This document shows positions 14,201 to 25,352 of a stretch of 64,000 nucleotides of DNA, piece by piece. The translations under genes were made by a program, and so were the position numbers. Numbering within the stretch: the first letter of the stretch is position 1; each line of letters starts with the position of its first letter. Under the pieces are notes generated by a model. The model was given only the letters and a program-made list of their open reading frames with translations. It was not told the origin of the DNA and did no database searches. This DNA is from Heterostelium album PN500 (Eukaryota; Evosea; Eumycetozoa; Acytosteliales; Acytosteliaceae), in contig NW_008805064.1 of NCBI RefSeq assembly GCF_000004825.1, positions 2,232,001-2,296,000 on the forward strand. The letters run 5' to 3'.

Positions 14201-16276
14201 TTAACGTTTCTCTTTGTGCAAGAATGTAAGTGCTAGATAACTTAAAATAAAGAATACAACAGTCCACATAACAGTAACACCGAATGCGTCTGCTCTTGTC
14301 CAGTTGTCGAGACCGAATGCCTTGATCACATCGTTACCATTGGGATATTGGCATGGTTGTGGTTCAGGTGGACATACAAGTGGACGATCTTCGAATTCGT
14401 TTACCATTAGTGACGCGAATGCATAAAAGAGAGGGTTGAGATAGTGGAGGAATGCGAATGACTTTGGGAGCTGTTGTACTGGAACAAAGAAACCGGCAAA
14501 CAACTGGTAGACCACAGACAAACCGGCACCAATTGCAAAAGTATGGTCACTTGTACCTGTTAGATTGGTAAGCAAGATAATACAGAGATCAGAGAACAAG
14601 TGGACAAAGTAGAACACAAGCATCGAGAAGAAGAATCGACCAACCGACCAACGTAGGTGACTTATTGCATAGGTAATACCTGCCATAAGAATAGCAATAA
14701 TCACTACAACTATATTCTCGACAGTGAGCATCGAGAGAAAGTATGGGATGGGATGGTAGATTTTCGCCGCTCTCTCTTGGTTGAACAATGCTCTACCCGA
14801 CAAGAAAAGAGAAATTACAGCATAGGGAGTGAGATTGAGACCGGAAATCAAAAAGAAAATAACACCAATGATCTTCTGGATATCGACTTGTGTTTCTCCC
14901 AGACCTCCAAAGCATGCACCAAACAACAGACCAACAATAACACCAGTGATGGTTCTGGCTACGAAATTACCGGGATTACGGAGGAAATCACGGAATGCAC
15001 GTTTGAGTAAAATTTGATATTGGTATGCCCATGATGGAATTCTTCGTGGCTGTTGGTCCTCGACTGGTGGCAAAGCAGCAGTGTTCACTTCAGTCTCCCA
15101 GTGTTGTTGCCATCGCTCACAGATCTCAATGTAACGAGAACTCTCTCCAATCTCAACGGCAGCATCCAAACAAAAGTCAGCTGGATTGACGTGTGGTGGT
15201 GTTGGGAAGCCAAGCGAGTCAAAGTACGAGAGGATGTCGGATCCACTGTAAATCATACGACCTTTGACAACTACCATTACCTTGTTGAAAAGTCTCCAAA
15301 TCTCTGGTCTTGGCTGATGTATGGAGCAGATAACAGTCACACCCTTTGTACAAAGATTCATTAGAGTCTTCATTACAACTAGGGCATTCACCGAATCCAA
15401 ACCAGAAGTTGGCTCATCCAAAAAGATTAGAGATGGATTAGTTACAAGACCACATCCAATTGAAACACGACGTTTCTCACCACCTAATAATCAATTAATT
15501 TAATTAAGTTAAAAAAAAAAATAATGATTGATATTAAAATAATAATAATTAAATCTTACCTGAAAGACCACGAAGTTGGATTCCACCTGGTAACATTCCA
15601 CCAATTTTGGAACTTGCTTTCTTTGCCAATCCTATGTCCTCCAAGACAGCTCTGATACGCTCTTGTTTGTATTCGTCGGAGGCATCGGATAAACGAAGAT
15701 CGGCATAGAATCTCAGAGTTTCTTCTACTGTTGCAGTTGGAAGTAGAATATCCTCTTGGGTGACATAGGAGCAATAATTTTTGTAGGCTTCTCCTATTTC
15801 CTTTCCGTTGACCAACAATTGACCTGTTATATGACCGCTACTCTTACGCTTGGCCAAAATATCAAGGAGTGTTGATTTACCTAAAATATTTATAAAAAAA
15901 AAAATGTGATATGAAAAAATAAAAAATAAAAAATAAAATTAATAAAAAAAAAAAAAAACAATAAGGACTTAATTAATTAATACAAACCTGATCCAGAGGG
16001 TCCCATCAATGCAACTAATTCTCCACGTTCAATAACACCACTTACACCATGGAGAATTGTTAATTCTTTTTCAGACTCTGGAACAATGGATTTCATCTTT
16101 TTGTGATTGAACATCTTGTAGGTCAGACTATGTTGTTTCTTATAACGTTTGTTGGTTACTTTATATACAATGTTCTTAAATGTTAGCTGTACACCATTGT
16201 TCATCTCACTTGGATGTCCAGGTGAAACACCTTCTTCCATGTTATTCATGGCAATATCTGTAAACATTTCTCCCAT
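14201..16276 (-). CDS. ABCG-family half transporter
   Basis: ATP-binding cassette transporter of the White/ABCG type, 630 residues, with the nucleotide-binding domain before six membrane helices. Exons are 16276-15988, 15880-15560 and 15483-14201, all phase 1. Walker A GPSGSGKST is at about residues 92-100, the signature LSGGEKRR at about 202-209, Walker B LIFLDEP just after, followed by TSGLDS and the switch His in SIHQP. The membrane part starts after RAFRDFLRNPGNF, has several hydrophobic segments, and carries the ABCG-type extracellular loop with cysteines before the last helix; it ends in a short Lys/Arg tail. I chose the ATG at 16276 (MGEMFTDIAM); an upstream CAATTAATTTAG suggests a 5'UTR intron. 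As a half transporter it should act as a dimer in a membrane, exporting an unknown lipid-like or small hydrophobic substrate. Both intron breaks fall on glycine codons of catalytic motifs. Confidence 0.94.
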
Positions 16277-17316
16277 GTTTTTTTTTGTTTCTAAATACAA
16301 ACTAAATTAATTGTAATACTACAAAAAATAATAATAAAAATTAAAAAAGATAAATAACTATTAATTTTCAAAGTTAGTCTTGAATTAAAAATCTTTGATT
16401 TGGTACTAAAATTAATTAAATTAAAAAAAAAAACGAAGTGTCTTGGTTAATTAATTACCTTTTGACTAAATTAGATTTCTTGTGGGCCACTTCGTTAAAG
16501 TTTTTATTGGGTACTATAAAAAAGTCACAATATTAAAGTTGATGAAGATGATTTCTATGATTCATTTGTAAAAAATCACTTTTATTTATAAAACTTTTTC
16601 AAAAAGTTTAATTACGAGATTGGAAATGCATTTGTATTATTATTTTATTTTTTGTAGTTTTTTTGTTTAATTAACAAATTGATAATTATGATGTTTTAGG
16701 CTAAATGCATTGTTGAATGACACTTACAACCTTAATTAAAGTTTATAGTAAAAAGGGAGCTCCTTTGACACTTGCACCCTGCAAAAAAAACATAAAAAAA
16801 CAATAAATCCTGGGAGGTCCTTGTTTAAAAGTGTTGTGGTTAACAAAAAAAAAAAATCAAAACCAAAAAAAAAACAAACAAAAAAGAAAACTATTTTTAA
16901 ATTAATGCATTTTGTATGGCACACAACGAAGTTGCTCTCTTTTCTCTTTTTTTCATGAGTTTCGAACAACCAATTAAGGAATTTGATGGTTTGGGCCAAT
17001 TATTATTGCACCACATTGACAACATTTTTGGAAACTTCATTGTAATAATTAGTACAAAAAACTTCCGATTTCTTGATTGTCTATAAATTTCACTTACTCA
17101 TGACTTACTTATTATTTGTCGAATCAAATCTTGATAAATAATAATAATAGGTTTACTTTTAATTTATTAATTTAAATTTGAATTATTTACATGATATTAT
17201 ATTATTATAAGTGATTAGATCTAATATTATCAAGTTACTCTTTGTTGAATGGATGCTACTCCTTTGGTGCAACATCATATCAACTGATCAGTTGTTTTTT
17301 TTTTTTTTTTTTTTGA
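16277..17316. other. Intergenic upstream of ABCG gene
   Basis: A/T-rich region with long A and T runs between the ABCG start and the 3' end of the PH-like gene. The minus-strand frame 16736-16999 consists mostly of Phe/Val from T runs and is not credible. It contains one inverted repeat (16432-16496), given separately. Nothing else recognised. Confidence 0.55.
16432..16496. promoter_or_regulatory. Inverted repeat AACGAAGTG...CACTTCGTT
   Basis: Perfect 9-bp inverted repeat, AACGAAGTG at 16432-16440 and CACTTCGTT at 16488-16496, 47 bases apart and about 155 bases upstream of the ABCG start codon. A related AACGAAGTT occurs near 16926. It may be a paired protein-binding site or an RNA hairpin in the 5' leader. 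Function is inferred from position only. Confidence 0.3.
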
Positions 17317-18730
17317 TTATTTAATCTTAAATGTACTCTTCTTTGGCTGTGGTTCATCTTTTTCCTCTTTTGTTAAATGTTGTTTGGTGGATCTATTATA
17401 TAATCTTCTTAGTTCATTAACACTAAAAATAGAAATGATATTTAATTAGCTAATCAAAGTTCTGAAGCTCGAAGATAGTAATATACATACACAAAGTTTC
17501 TTTCAAAGATATCTCTTAAAATGAATTGCTGTGTATCTTTAACTTTTGAATTCTCTTTGTTATCAAGATTTAAAACTATTAGATTGGTTGGTGATTTAAA
17601 TACCTGAATATTCTTTAATGCTGTAATTGGGAATGACCACTAATATAACAATCAATCATTACATGTATAAGTAACTTATATAACTAAAAGTAAACAAAAG
17701 GGTTGAAATACATACTTTAACTTTACCCAATTCTAAATTTTGCTTAACACTTATATTATAGAATCTCTCTGTCGAAATTAAAATACATCTTATCTATATA
17801 TATATATATATAAGATTAATAGTTAATATATAATATAAAACAATTGTTTTAAGAGATTAATAATCATTAATTACCTGATTCTTTCCTTTTCTATTTGTTT
17901 TATATACGTAGAGATGTAGTTGATAGATTGCGGGCGCCGGTATAAATGATTGCTCGAATAGCTTTTAGAAAGTAATTTCGTATTAAAAGTCGTATGGCAA
18001 CCAACCATTGATCTCTGATATCCTCAGACTCTGCAATGAACACCTTCTCACCGATAAAGTTGCTATCGGATGCGTTTGTCGCTTTCTTTAGTGCAGTTGC
18101 TGTGAGTTGTCCAATTCTATGTAGTCCACCACCGCCACCACTTATATTGGGTGAGTCTGGCGGCGATGGGTTCATATTGTCCGTACTGCTACTCAGTGAA
18201 TTGCCAACAGTACCAATTCCACCGTTGGAAGTACCGCCACCGCCACCGCCACCACCAACAATCGTGCTATTCAGATTACCGCTGCTTGTGCTCGTACCAC
18301 TTGTTCCACTGGTCGGTCTGATGTGATATACTATCTTCAACATCTTTGGATCGATCGACTCATCACCCTCTATAGAGTGGATATCAAAGAGATTGATGAT
18401 CCACTTTTGTTTGTTGGTATCGGGATCGACACTGTAGAACTTCGCACTGGTTAGCAAACCAATGAAACTTGTCTCTGTTTTGTTCTTTAGGAATGTAGAG
18501 TGTGTGATGTATCGTTCGTCTAGAGGAATCAGCTTTTCAAAGCGAACCGGTAGTGGGTACAATGAAGTATCGGCATACTTCTCCTCTAAAGGCTGTTCAT
18601 GGGTGCCCAATGACATCGAGGATTGTGAAGGTGACAACGAACTACTAGTAGTAGATCCTCCACTATTATGTTGTTGCTGTTGCTGATGTTGTACAGATGT
18701 CATTGATGAAGGTGAATGAGGTTGTTGCAT
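17317..18730 (-). CDS. PH-like/hSac2-like domain protein with apparent frameshift
   Basis: Exons are 18730-17875, 17793-17716, 17639-17491 and 17422-17317. The start region is Gln/Ser-rich. A first PH-like lobe runs over about residues 60-250 (VRFEKLIPLDERYI, IINLFDIHSIEGD, ending in the helix DIRDQWLVAIRLL), interrupted by a Gly/Ser/Asn insert. A second lobe (QIRCILISTERFYN, KVKWSFPITALKNIQVF, then FERNF and a helix VNELRRLYNRS) is spread over all four exons. Exon 1 does not close: the first lobe and the second lobe are in different frames, and the switch is explained by one surplus A in the AAAA run at 17963-17966. Downstream of it the frame runs cleanly through three introns (phases 0, 0, 2) to the stop. 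An unusual short intron ending at the same AAAAG is the alternative. The lobes suggest a phosphoinositide-binding or TPRG1/hSac2-like fold, but the family call is weak. Confidence 0.7.
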
Positions 18731-19687
18731 CTTTTACCAAAAATAAAATAAAAAGAAGTTGTAATATCGAAAACAAATTAACTTAATACAAATATAATAT
18801 AAATATATATATCTTTTTTTATTTTATCTTATTATTTTTAAATTCAACAATTTAAATTTGTAATAACTACTATTACTTTACTCTAAGTTTTAGATGTAAT
18901 AATTGATATATATATATATATATATATAGATTTTACTAATGTTTTTATTATAATTATTAGTAAATTATATATGATGATTGACTGACCATTGAAAATTGAT
19001 TAGTCAACATTAACTTGCTTATAATTATGAAAAATAAAAAAAGTAATAATGTATAATGATAAAAAAAAACACTACACTGCAAAAATGAAAATTACCCACA
19101 CAAACAGAGTAACATTAATGTTATTAACTTTGGGGTGTTCAGTCATCAAAAAAATTAACTATTTTTAGATGTAAAACTTTATTGACTTTGCACTATTATA
19201 AATAATCAATCTATTTTAAAATAGGTAGATATATTTATAACATCTTATAAATATATCATATTTGTAATTGTTTTTTTTAATCTGGCTATGACACCTCACC
19301 AAGTTAATTTGATCATCAGCTCAACAATAAGAAAGAAAAACCACAAATTTGTCTTGTGATCATTTACTTATTACTTTGGTTGATATTAACCTGTCATTTT
19401 GAAAATTATATTAATTTCTTACTGTAGGTAGACAAGCAATACATATTCTTGTAAACTATCTATCATATTGGTCGCACAACAACCATTGAAATCATACCAA
19501 TACTCTAATTGTTGATTTGACATATCAAGATAATGACAATTATCTACTGATCTAAAAATAACAATGTGAATGATCTATCTTTGAGAATAAAATGGTTGAT
19601 GAAATTTCAACAAAAAAAAATAAAATAAAAAAAATATATTTGGAATATGTTAAATTATCTTTTTTTTTGATTATCAATTGATTGATT
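18731..19687. other. Intergenic, divergent promoter region
   Basis: Separates the divergent PH-like (minus) and SMN (plus) genes. A/T-rich, with a (TA)n run at about 18908-18929 and several A runs. No gene or RNA seen. Confidence 0.55.
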
Positions 19688-20582
19688 ATGTCTAATAGAG
19701 TTATAAAAGAAACAGATTCAATCATGTTTGGCTTTAACAATAATAATAATAATAACAATAGTAGTGGTAGTAGTAATGATAATAATTATGACGAACAATT
19801 TGATGAAGATGATAATGAAGTAAATGAAGAGGTGTGGGATGACACTTCACTTATAAGTGCATATGATCAAGCGATTAAAGATTATATTGTAAGTATTCTC
19901 ATATTATAACCTCTATAGATCGACACGCTAACTAATCAAACTTCATTAATAATCTTAGAACTCACATAGCCTATACTCTGATAAACCAAAGTCAGTAGTT
20001 GCGAATAACAAAAACAGCACTGAAACTAAATCTACGACTACATCAACAACGACATCAACCAAACAAAATTCAAATAAACCTTCAAATATAAAACAACAAC
20101 AGCAACAGCAACAACAAAAGTTACAAGAACAGAAACTTCCACAACAACAACAAAATGGAGTAACAATTAAAAAGAAAAAGTCAAGCAATAGTAGAAATAA
20201 TAGTAATACCAATAGTAATTCAATGTTGATAGACGAACAACAACAACAACAGAATACACATCAATACTATCAACAACAACAACAATATTATAGTCAACAA
20301 CCAGCATATTACCATCATCAAGCATATTCATATCAACCATATGTAAAACATCCATATCCAGCACAGCAATACCAACAAAATGAATACGCATGCACTCAAC
20401 ATCAAACATCACTACCGCCACCACCACCATTCCCTCCTTTACCACCAAATCTAGAGATGAACGACGAACTAGGTGATCTCCTACTAAGTTGGTACTACAG
20501 TGGATATTATACTGGAATCTATCAAGAGAGAAAGAGACAACGTGGTGAAGCAGCTGCTTCTAATCATCATATGAACCAATAG
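19688..20582 (+). CDS. smn: SMN (survival motor neuron) protein, Tudor-less
   Basis: Core protein of the SMN complex that loads Sm proteins on spliceosomal snRNAs. Exons are 19688-19888 and 19959-20582 (phase 0), giving 274 residues. The Gemin2-binding helix is clear at about residues 49-66 (VWDDTSLISAYDQAIKDY), after an acidic stretch. The C-terminal YG-box self-association helix is at about 238-255 (LGDLLLSWYYSGYYTGIY). Between them lie Gln/Asn/Ser-rich and Tyr/Gln-rich segments and a proline run (PPPPPFPPLPP) like that of animal SMN. No Tudor domain is visible anywhere between the two, so the Sm-tail (symmetric dimethylarginine) reader is missing, as in the short fission-yeast Smn1. The start is the first ATG after a T-rich leader. 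Identification rests on both terminal motifs in the right order; the missing Tudor could only hide in an undetected exon, for which the 70-bp intron has no room. Confidence 0.92.
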
Positions 20583-20906
20583 ACCAACAAATATATACTT
20601 AATAAATTGTAAATATTTTATTTATACAAATCAATTTAATCGTTAATTGGTTGATGGTCTGTACTATACTAAATATCTGTTTCAAAGTGATTGTCTTTCA
20701 CCTTTCGTTTTTTCTTGAGTGACAGCAGCGCGAACTTCCAGATTATTTTAAAATTTTCATAATTTTTATTTTTTTGAATTTTTATTTTTTGGATAGTGTG
20801 GGATGTCAGCTGCGCTTGGGTGTGGGATGCTCGCGACTCGACACACTCCACTCAAATACTACTCATTGAAATCTAAAACTACCCTTTTACTGCGAGTTTT
20901 GTTACA
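20583..20906 (+). promoter_or_regulatory. rps18 promoter region with GC-rich repeat
   Basis: Only 324 bases separate the SMN stop from the rps18 start codon. Within A/T-rich DNA, 20796-20850 is an island of much higher G+C. It contains a direct repeat TGTGGGATG at 20797-20805 and 20821-20829, with CAGCTG at 20807-20812 and a TCGCGACTCGA stretch after it. This is probably the ribosomal-protein promoter element; the SMN 3' end must also lie in the first part. Role inferred from composition and position. Confidence 0.45.
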
Positions 20907-21580
20907 ATGGTATGATTAGATAGAGATGTTAGAGAGGATAAATAGAGTTTAGCGTTTAGTGATTGCAGATTTATAGCTTTAGAGAATGGTTTAGCTAACA
21001 TAGGTTTCTATTTCTATTACTACAATATTATAGTCCTTGATTCTCCCAGAAAACTTCCAACACATCATCCGTATCTACAATACCAACGTAGACGGTAGAC
21101 GTAAGATCATGTACGCCTTGACCAACGTCAAGGGTATCGGTCGTAGATTCGCCAATCTCGTCTGTAAGAAGGCTGACGTCGATCTCCAAAAGAGGTATGT
21201 AAATCACATCCACATGAAAAAATGAGAGATAGTTGTGCTAATCATCAAAAAAACTACATTACTATTATTATTATTATAGAGCTGGTGAACTCAGCAAGGA
21301 TGAAGTCGAGAGACTTACCACCATCTTGAACCACCCAAGACAATACAACATCCCAGCTTGGTTCTTGAACAGACAAAAGGACATTAAGGACGGAAAGTAC
21401 TCCCAAGCTCTTGCCAATCAACTTGATGTCAAATACAGAGAGGATCTCGAACGTTTGAAGAAGATCAGAGCTCATCGTGGTATCAGACATCACATGGGTC
21501 TCCGTGTCAGAGGTCAAAAGACCAAGACCACCGGTAGACGTGGTAGAACTGTTGGTGTATCAAAGAAGAAGGGTGGATAA
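20907..21580 (+). CDS. rps18: 40S ribosomal protein S18 (uS13)
   Basis: Small-subunit head protein, 154 residues, the usual eukaryotic length. Exon 1 is just the start codon 20907-20909, directly followed by donor GTATGATT. Exon 2 is 21034-21194 ([20 protein letters not shown]...) and exon 3 is 21280-21580, ending in the basic tail GVSKKKGG. Phases 0 and 2 close. Family motifs are plain: VKGIGRRFA and [17 protein letters not shown], with the Gly/Lys/Arg-rich C terminus that enters the decoding region. Coding bases are richer in C at third positions than in neighbouring genes, as expected for a highly expressed gene. An AATAAATTAAAG polyadenylation-like sequence follows near 21642. The next gene is convergent, 281 bases away. 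Confidence 0.97.
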
Positions 21581-21861
21581 ATTTAATCTACTGTATTGGC
21601 TTGGTATTCATCTCGGTTTTAGATTGCTCTTCCAATACATAATAAATTAAAGAATTAATGGATAAAAAACAAAACATTTAATTATCATTCTTTTTTTAAT
21701 AATAATAATAATTAGTTATACCAAACTAAAGAAAAAAACCTATTGAATTTCATTAAACAAAAGTTTGTTTGCTAATACACAAAATAAGTATCTATCTTTC
21801 TTTTTTTTTTTTTGTTTTTATTTATAAATTCGTATTTATATATATAACTATATCTATCTAT

Positions 21862-23467
21862 TTATTGATTTGTTGTTTTTTTGTTAAAAAAATCATCGAA
21901 TGATGGTGTGATTGCACCGATGATTGGCATTTGAAGGGTGTCGTCTCCGTAGAGTAAATTTACATTGGAGATGGTGAGTTCGGGTGGCATTGTTGCGTTG
22001 AATGTCGGGATGGCAATGGCCGATTGGAGCATTTGAACCAATTGGTCGAATCCAGTTGGGTCGACATCTCCGACGGCGCTCGAGGTGATTGTGGCGTTTG
22101 GAATCAAGTTTAAGAGTTTAGAGCTGAATTCGATGGTGGAAATCGAGATGGCATTGACATCGGTGTAGATCTCCATTTGTGTTGCAATGTCTACGGCGAA
22201 TGCAAACATTGGTGGGTTCGATAGGATGGTAAATCCGAAACCAATGTCGAAACTGGCAAAGATTCCAGTGGAGTTGAACGATACCTGTGGGATCTGTTGT
22301 GGAATCGATACATCCAATTGAAGTCCCAAGTTTGGATAGCTTGAAAGTCCTGGTGCAACGCCGGAGAAGAACGAATCGGAGGTGTTCAATTGCACTGGTG
22401 ATGCCGCTGGTACCTCTGAGGGATTGATGGTGATTGGTAGCATTGTGTTCAATCCGGTGTACATTAGACTTTGGATTAGGTATGGAGTGATTGTGAATTC
22501 CAATGGACCTTGAAGATTCTCGAGGGTCGATGCTTCCGGTACGAAAGCCGGTTGGAATGGTGGGGTGATTGTGTTGCCATCCTTGGTGGCAGTGAGTTCA
22601 CCAAGAAGCTGGGCGGTTTGCAGTGGTGTGAGACCGCTTCCGGTGAATGCTTGAACCAGCGAACCGGTTAGATCCATTTGCAATGTGTATCCATTGAGTG
22701 TGGTTGGCATTGTGAGGATTGGGTGGATACGATTGGTGAATGTTGGCAACATTGTGTTGAGTTCGTTGGTGATTCCGGTGGTCAATGTTGGAACAAAGTC
22801 GTTGGCTACCATGTTGGCAATGTCGTCGACCGGGACAATACAGATTGCGTTGGTACATTGTACAAAGATCTGGACGAGACCATCACTGAATGTGAGTTCG
22901 GTCGATTGTGCAGTGGCGACCGGTGTCGAAGTGGAATAGTCGAATGTCAACTCGGTGGTGAGTGTGACGGTGTCGGTCGGTGTGATATTGGTAGTGTAAA
23001 CCTGGATGTAACCATTTTCGCATGGATTGAAAATAGTGTTTACACAGATATGATAGTTCCACTGAATCTTAAATTGAGTATTGGCCCAACCAGCGCTGAA
23101 AACCTGGTTGCTCTGGTTGAGGAAGAACTCATCCAAGTTCAAGGAGATCTGGAACGATGAGAATCTATAGGAGGTACCTCCTGAGCTTCCAGATTGATCG
23201 GGAATATTGTAATTCTCAGCATAGTTTGTCAGTGCAGTTGTTAACTAATGAAAACGATATTGTCAAATGCTATGTTAACACTTCAAATAGGTTGAAAAAA
23301 AAACAAAAATAAATCTCTAAATTCATTCTTACACTACTTCCAAGACCAGCAATTATATCCGGTGAAATACCTAAATATAGTCCAGAAGCTCCGTACTCGC
23401 CTGCTTGACAATTGATATTGTTTATCAACAAAAATGAAAGAAATAGAACATACAATCCTCTATTCAT
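21862..23467 (-). CDS. Secreted BPI/LBP-fold lipid-binding protein
   Basis: Predicted secreted protein of 505 residues. Exons are 23467-23333 and 23244-21862 (phase 0). The N terminus is a signal peptide (MNRGLYVLFLSFLLINNINC), then GASGLYLGISPDIIAGLGSS, the pattern of the first helix of the BPI/LBP/CETP tubular lipid-binding fold. It is followed by IPDQSG and YRFSSFQIS, the pair of Cys in the strand region (FVQCTNAICIVPVD), then the long amphipathic helix DFVPTLTTGITNELNTMLP and the start of the second half-barrel (PLEFTITPYLIQSLMYTGLN). Total length fits a two-barrel BPI protein. There is no membrane anchor at the C terminus. Likely role is binding of lipid or bacterial envelope material outside the cell or in phagosomes. 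The family is inferred from layout and motifs, not from a search. Confidence 0.8.
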
Positions 23468-25352
23468 CTTTATTATTTATCTATTTAATTATTGTTTAAG
23501 AAACAAATGTAACAAAAAAACAAAACAAAACAACCCTAAGATTAAAATAGTGGTGATTTTTTTTAAAAAAAAGCAAATAAAATTTCGCGACCTAATCTTT
23601 TAGCCACAAAGATATTTTGAATAAAACTTTAAAATTAGGTTTACCATGATCAGAAAATCTAAATTGCCGAAGAATAAAATTCAAAAAACTGGGATAGTAA
23701 TATCTTAATTATCGTGTACCAATATCATTAGATGAAAGACTTCTACAATTACTTAATAATGACATTTAAATCAATGTTACTTTGTTTAATAATGGTTGTA
23801 ATAATCACAATTTTAGAAATAAAATACATAACACTCATTTCGAGTAAAAACGAATAAAAATGCAAGTTTTTTTATATGAAATATAAAAAGATTTATTTAA
23901 ATTCATTGTATATTAGAAATGATCAAATAACTCCTATAATAATAGCAAAAAAAAAGATATAAAATGATTAGTATATACTCGAATAACTTAGATCTAGAGA
24001 GTGTGATTAAGAAGAAAAGTCAGAGTAACTATGTATTATACTCATCAAGGAGTATCAAATAATCGATCCAGAACGGATGATCAAATGAATATGATAAAGT
24101 TGAATCATCATTCGAATTAAAAGAAAAGAGGTGAGTGAAGTGTAACAGCGTTGATACTTACAAAATAAAAAAAAAGAGGTACTACATTAATACTCGTCAA
24201 CCAACTAATAATAAAGCCAAAAAAAAAACAAATAAATGAATGTTCGTTTTTCCAACACTTCTACCATTTATAAAAATGTGAAAAAAATCGAAAACAAAAA
24301 AATGACATTTGTTTTTTTTTTTTTTTACTGAAACACTTAGGTCCCGAACTACAATCGTTTAAAATGATGTATTTACATTTACTAATTTGGTATTATATTA
24401 AAAGATCAACAAGAAGCATTTTAATTTTTAATTTAAAATATATAAAACTTTTTTTTTTTTACTTCATTAAGATCTGCATTGACTATGAGAACCAATTTTA
24501 ATAACAATAATAATATAGTTTTATTTTTCTTTCATTTTAGAGATTTGCCCTATTTTATTATTTAATCTTAATATCAGTTACTACTCAAACGGTCATTTAA
24601 TGAAACCAAATCAATTAGACTTGGACTTAATTAATGAATGTTATGTTGACTTTTGATGACTGGTCAAACGGTTTATTGATTCACATATACTGGTCAAGAG
24701 AAATTTCTTTTTTTGAAAAATTTAAAATTGATAGAATTTTTTAAATTTAAAAAAAAGTCAGCAAGAAGTTCATGATTTTGACTTTTTTTTTTAGAGTGTT
24801 GATAGGTGGGTCATGTGTTTTTTTTTTGAACTCAGGGTGACACAACATGAAAAAATTGAATTTGTTGCTGATGATCACATTCCATTCCTCTATTCATTTT
24901 TGTTTTTTTTTTTTATTTCAGTAACTGCGCACATTTGACCGACCTATATATATAAAGCATATTTATTACTGTTTATATATATACATTAAACATCAACCTT
25001 AAAAACTTATATCAATTAATAATTGATTTGTAAATTATTTATTCAATTTAAAGATTGTTGTTTGTTAAATATTTAAATATATAAATTCTTTGTAAGTCTC
25101 AAAAATCAACAACAACAACAACTAAGCAATCAAACAACCAAACAAACAAATAATAAACAAAAAAAGTCAAAACAAGTCAAACAATTTAAATTGGACAAAA
25201 TCAACAATTCACATACATGGACCAATTAAACAATAAAATAAACATTCAGATAACAATGTACAAATTCTAACATCTTTAATATTTCTTTTTTTTTTTTTAA
25301 AAAAAAAATATTATAGTTGTATATAAAGCAGATATAAAAACATATATAGAAA
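23468..25352. other. Intergenic upstream of sec61a
   Basis: Divergent promoter interval of 1.9 kb between the BPI-like and Sec61 genes. A/T-rich. Small symmetries include ATACTC-N6-GAGTAT near 24037-24054 and two ACTGGTCAA copies near 24660 and 24690. T runs and TATA-like stretches precede the Sec61 start. No gene, tRNA or ncRNA recognised. Confidence 0.5.

Noticed and set aside
22598-23160. Long plus- and minus-strand frames opposite the BPI-like gene
   Set aside because: They are shadows of the codon pattern of the BPI-like gene and lack family features.
24340-24365. Possible tRNA T-arm (reverse of GTAGTTCGGGACC)
   Set aside because: Does not match the B-box GGTTCGANYCC, and no acceptor stem or anticodon arm can be folded around it.
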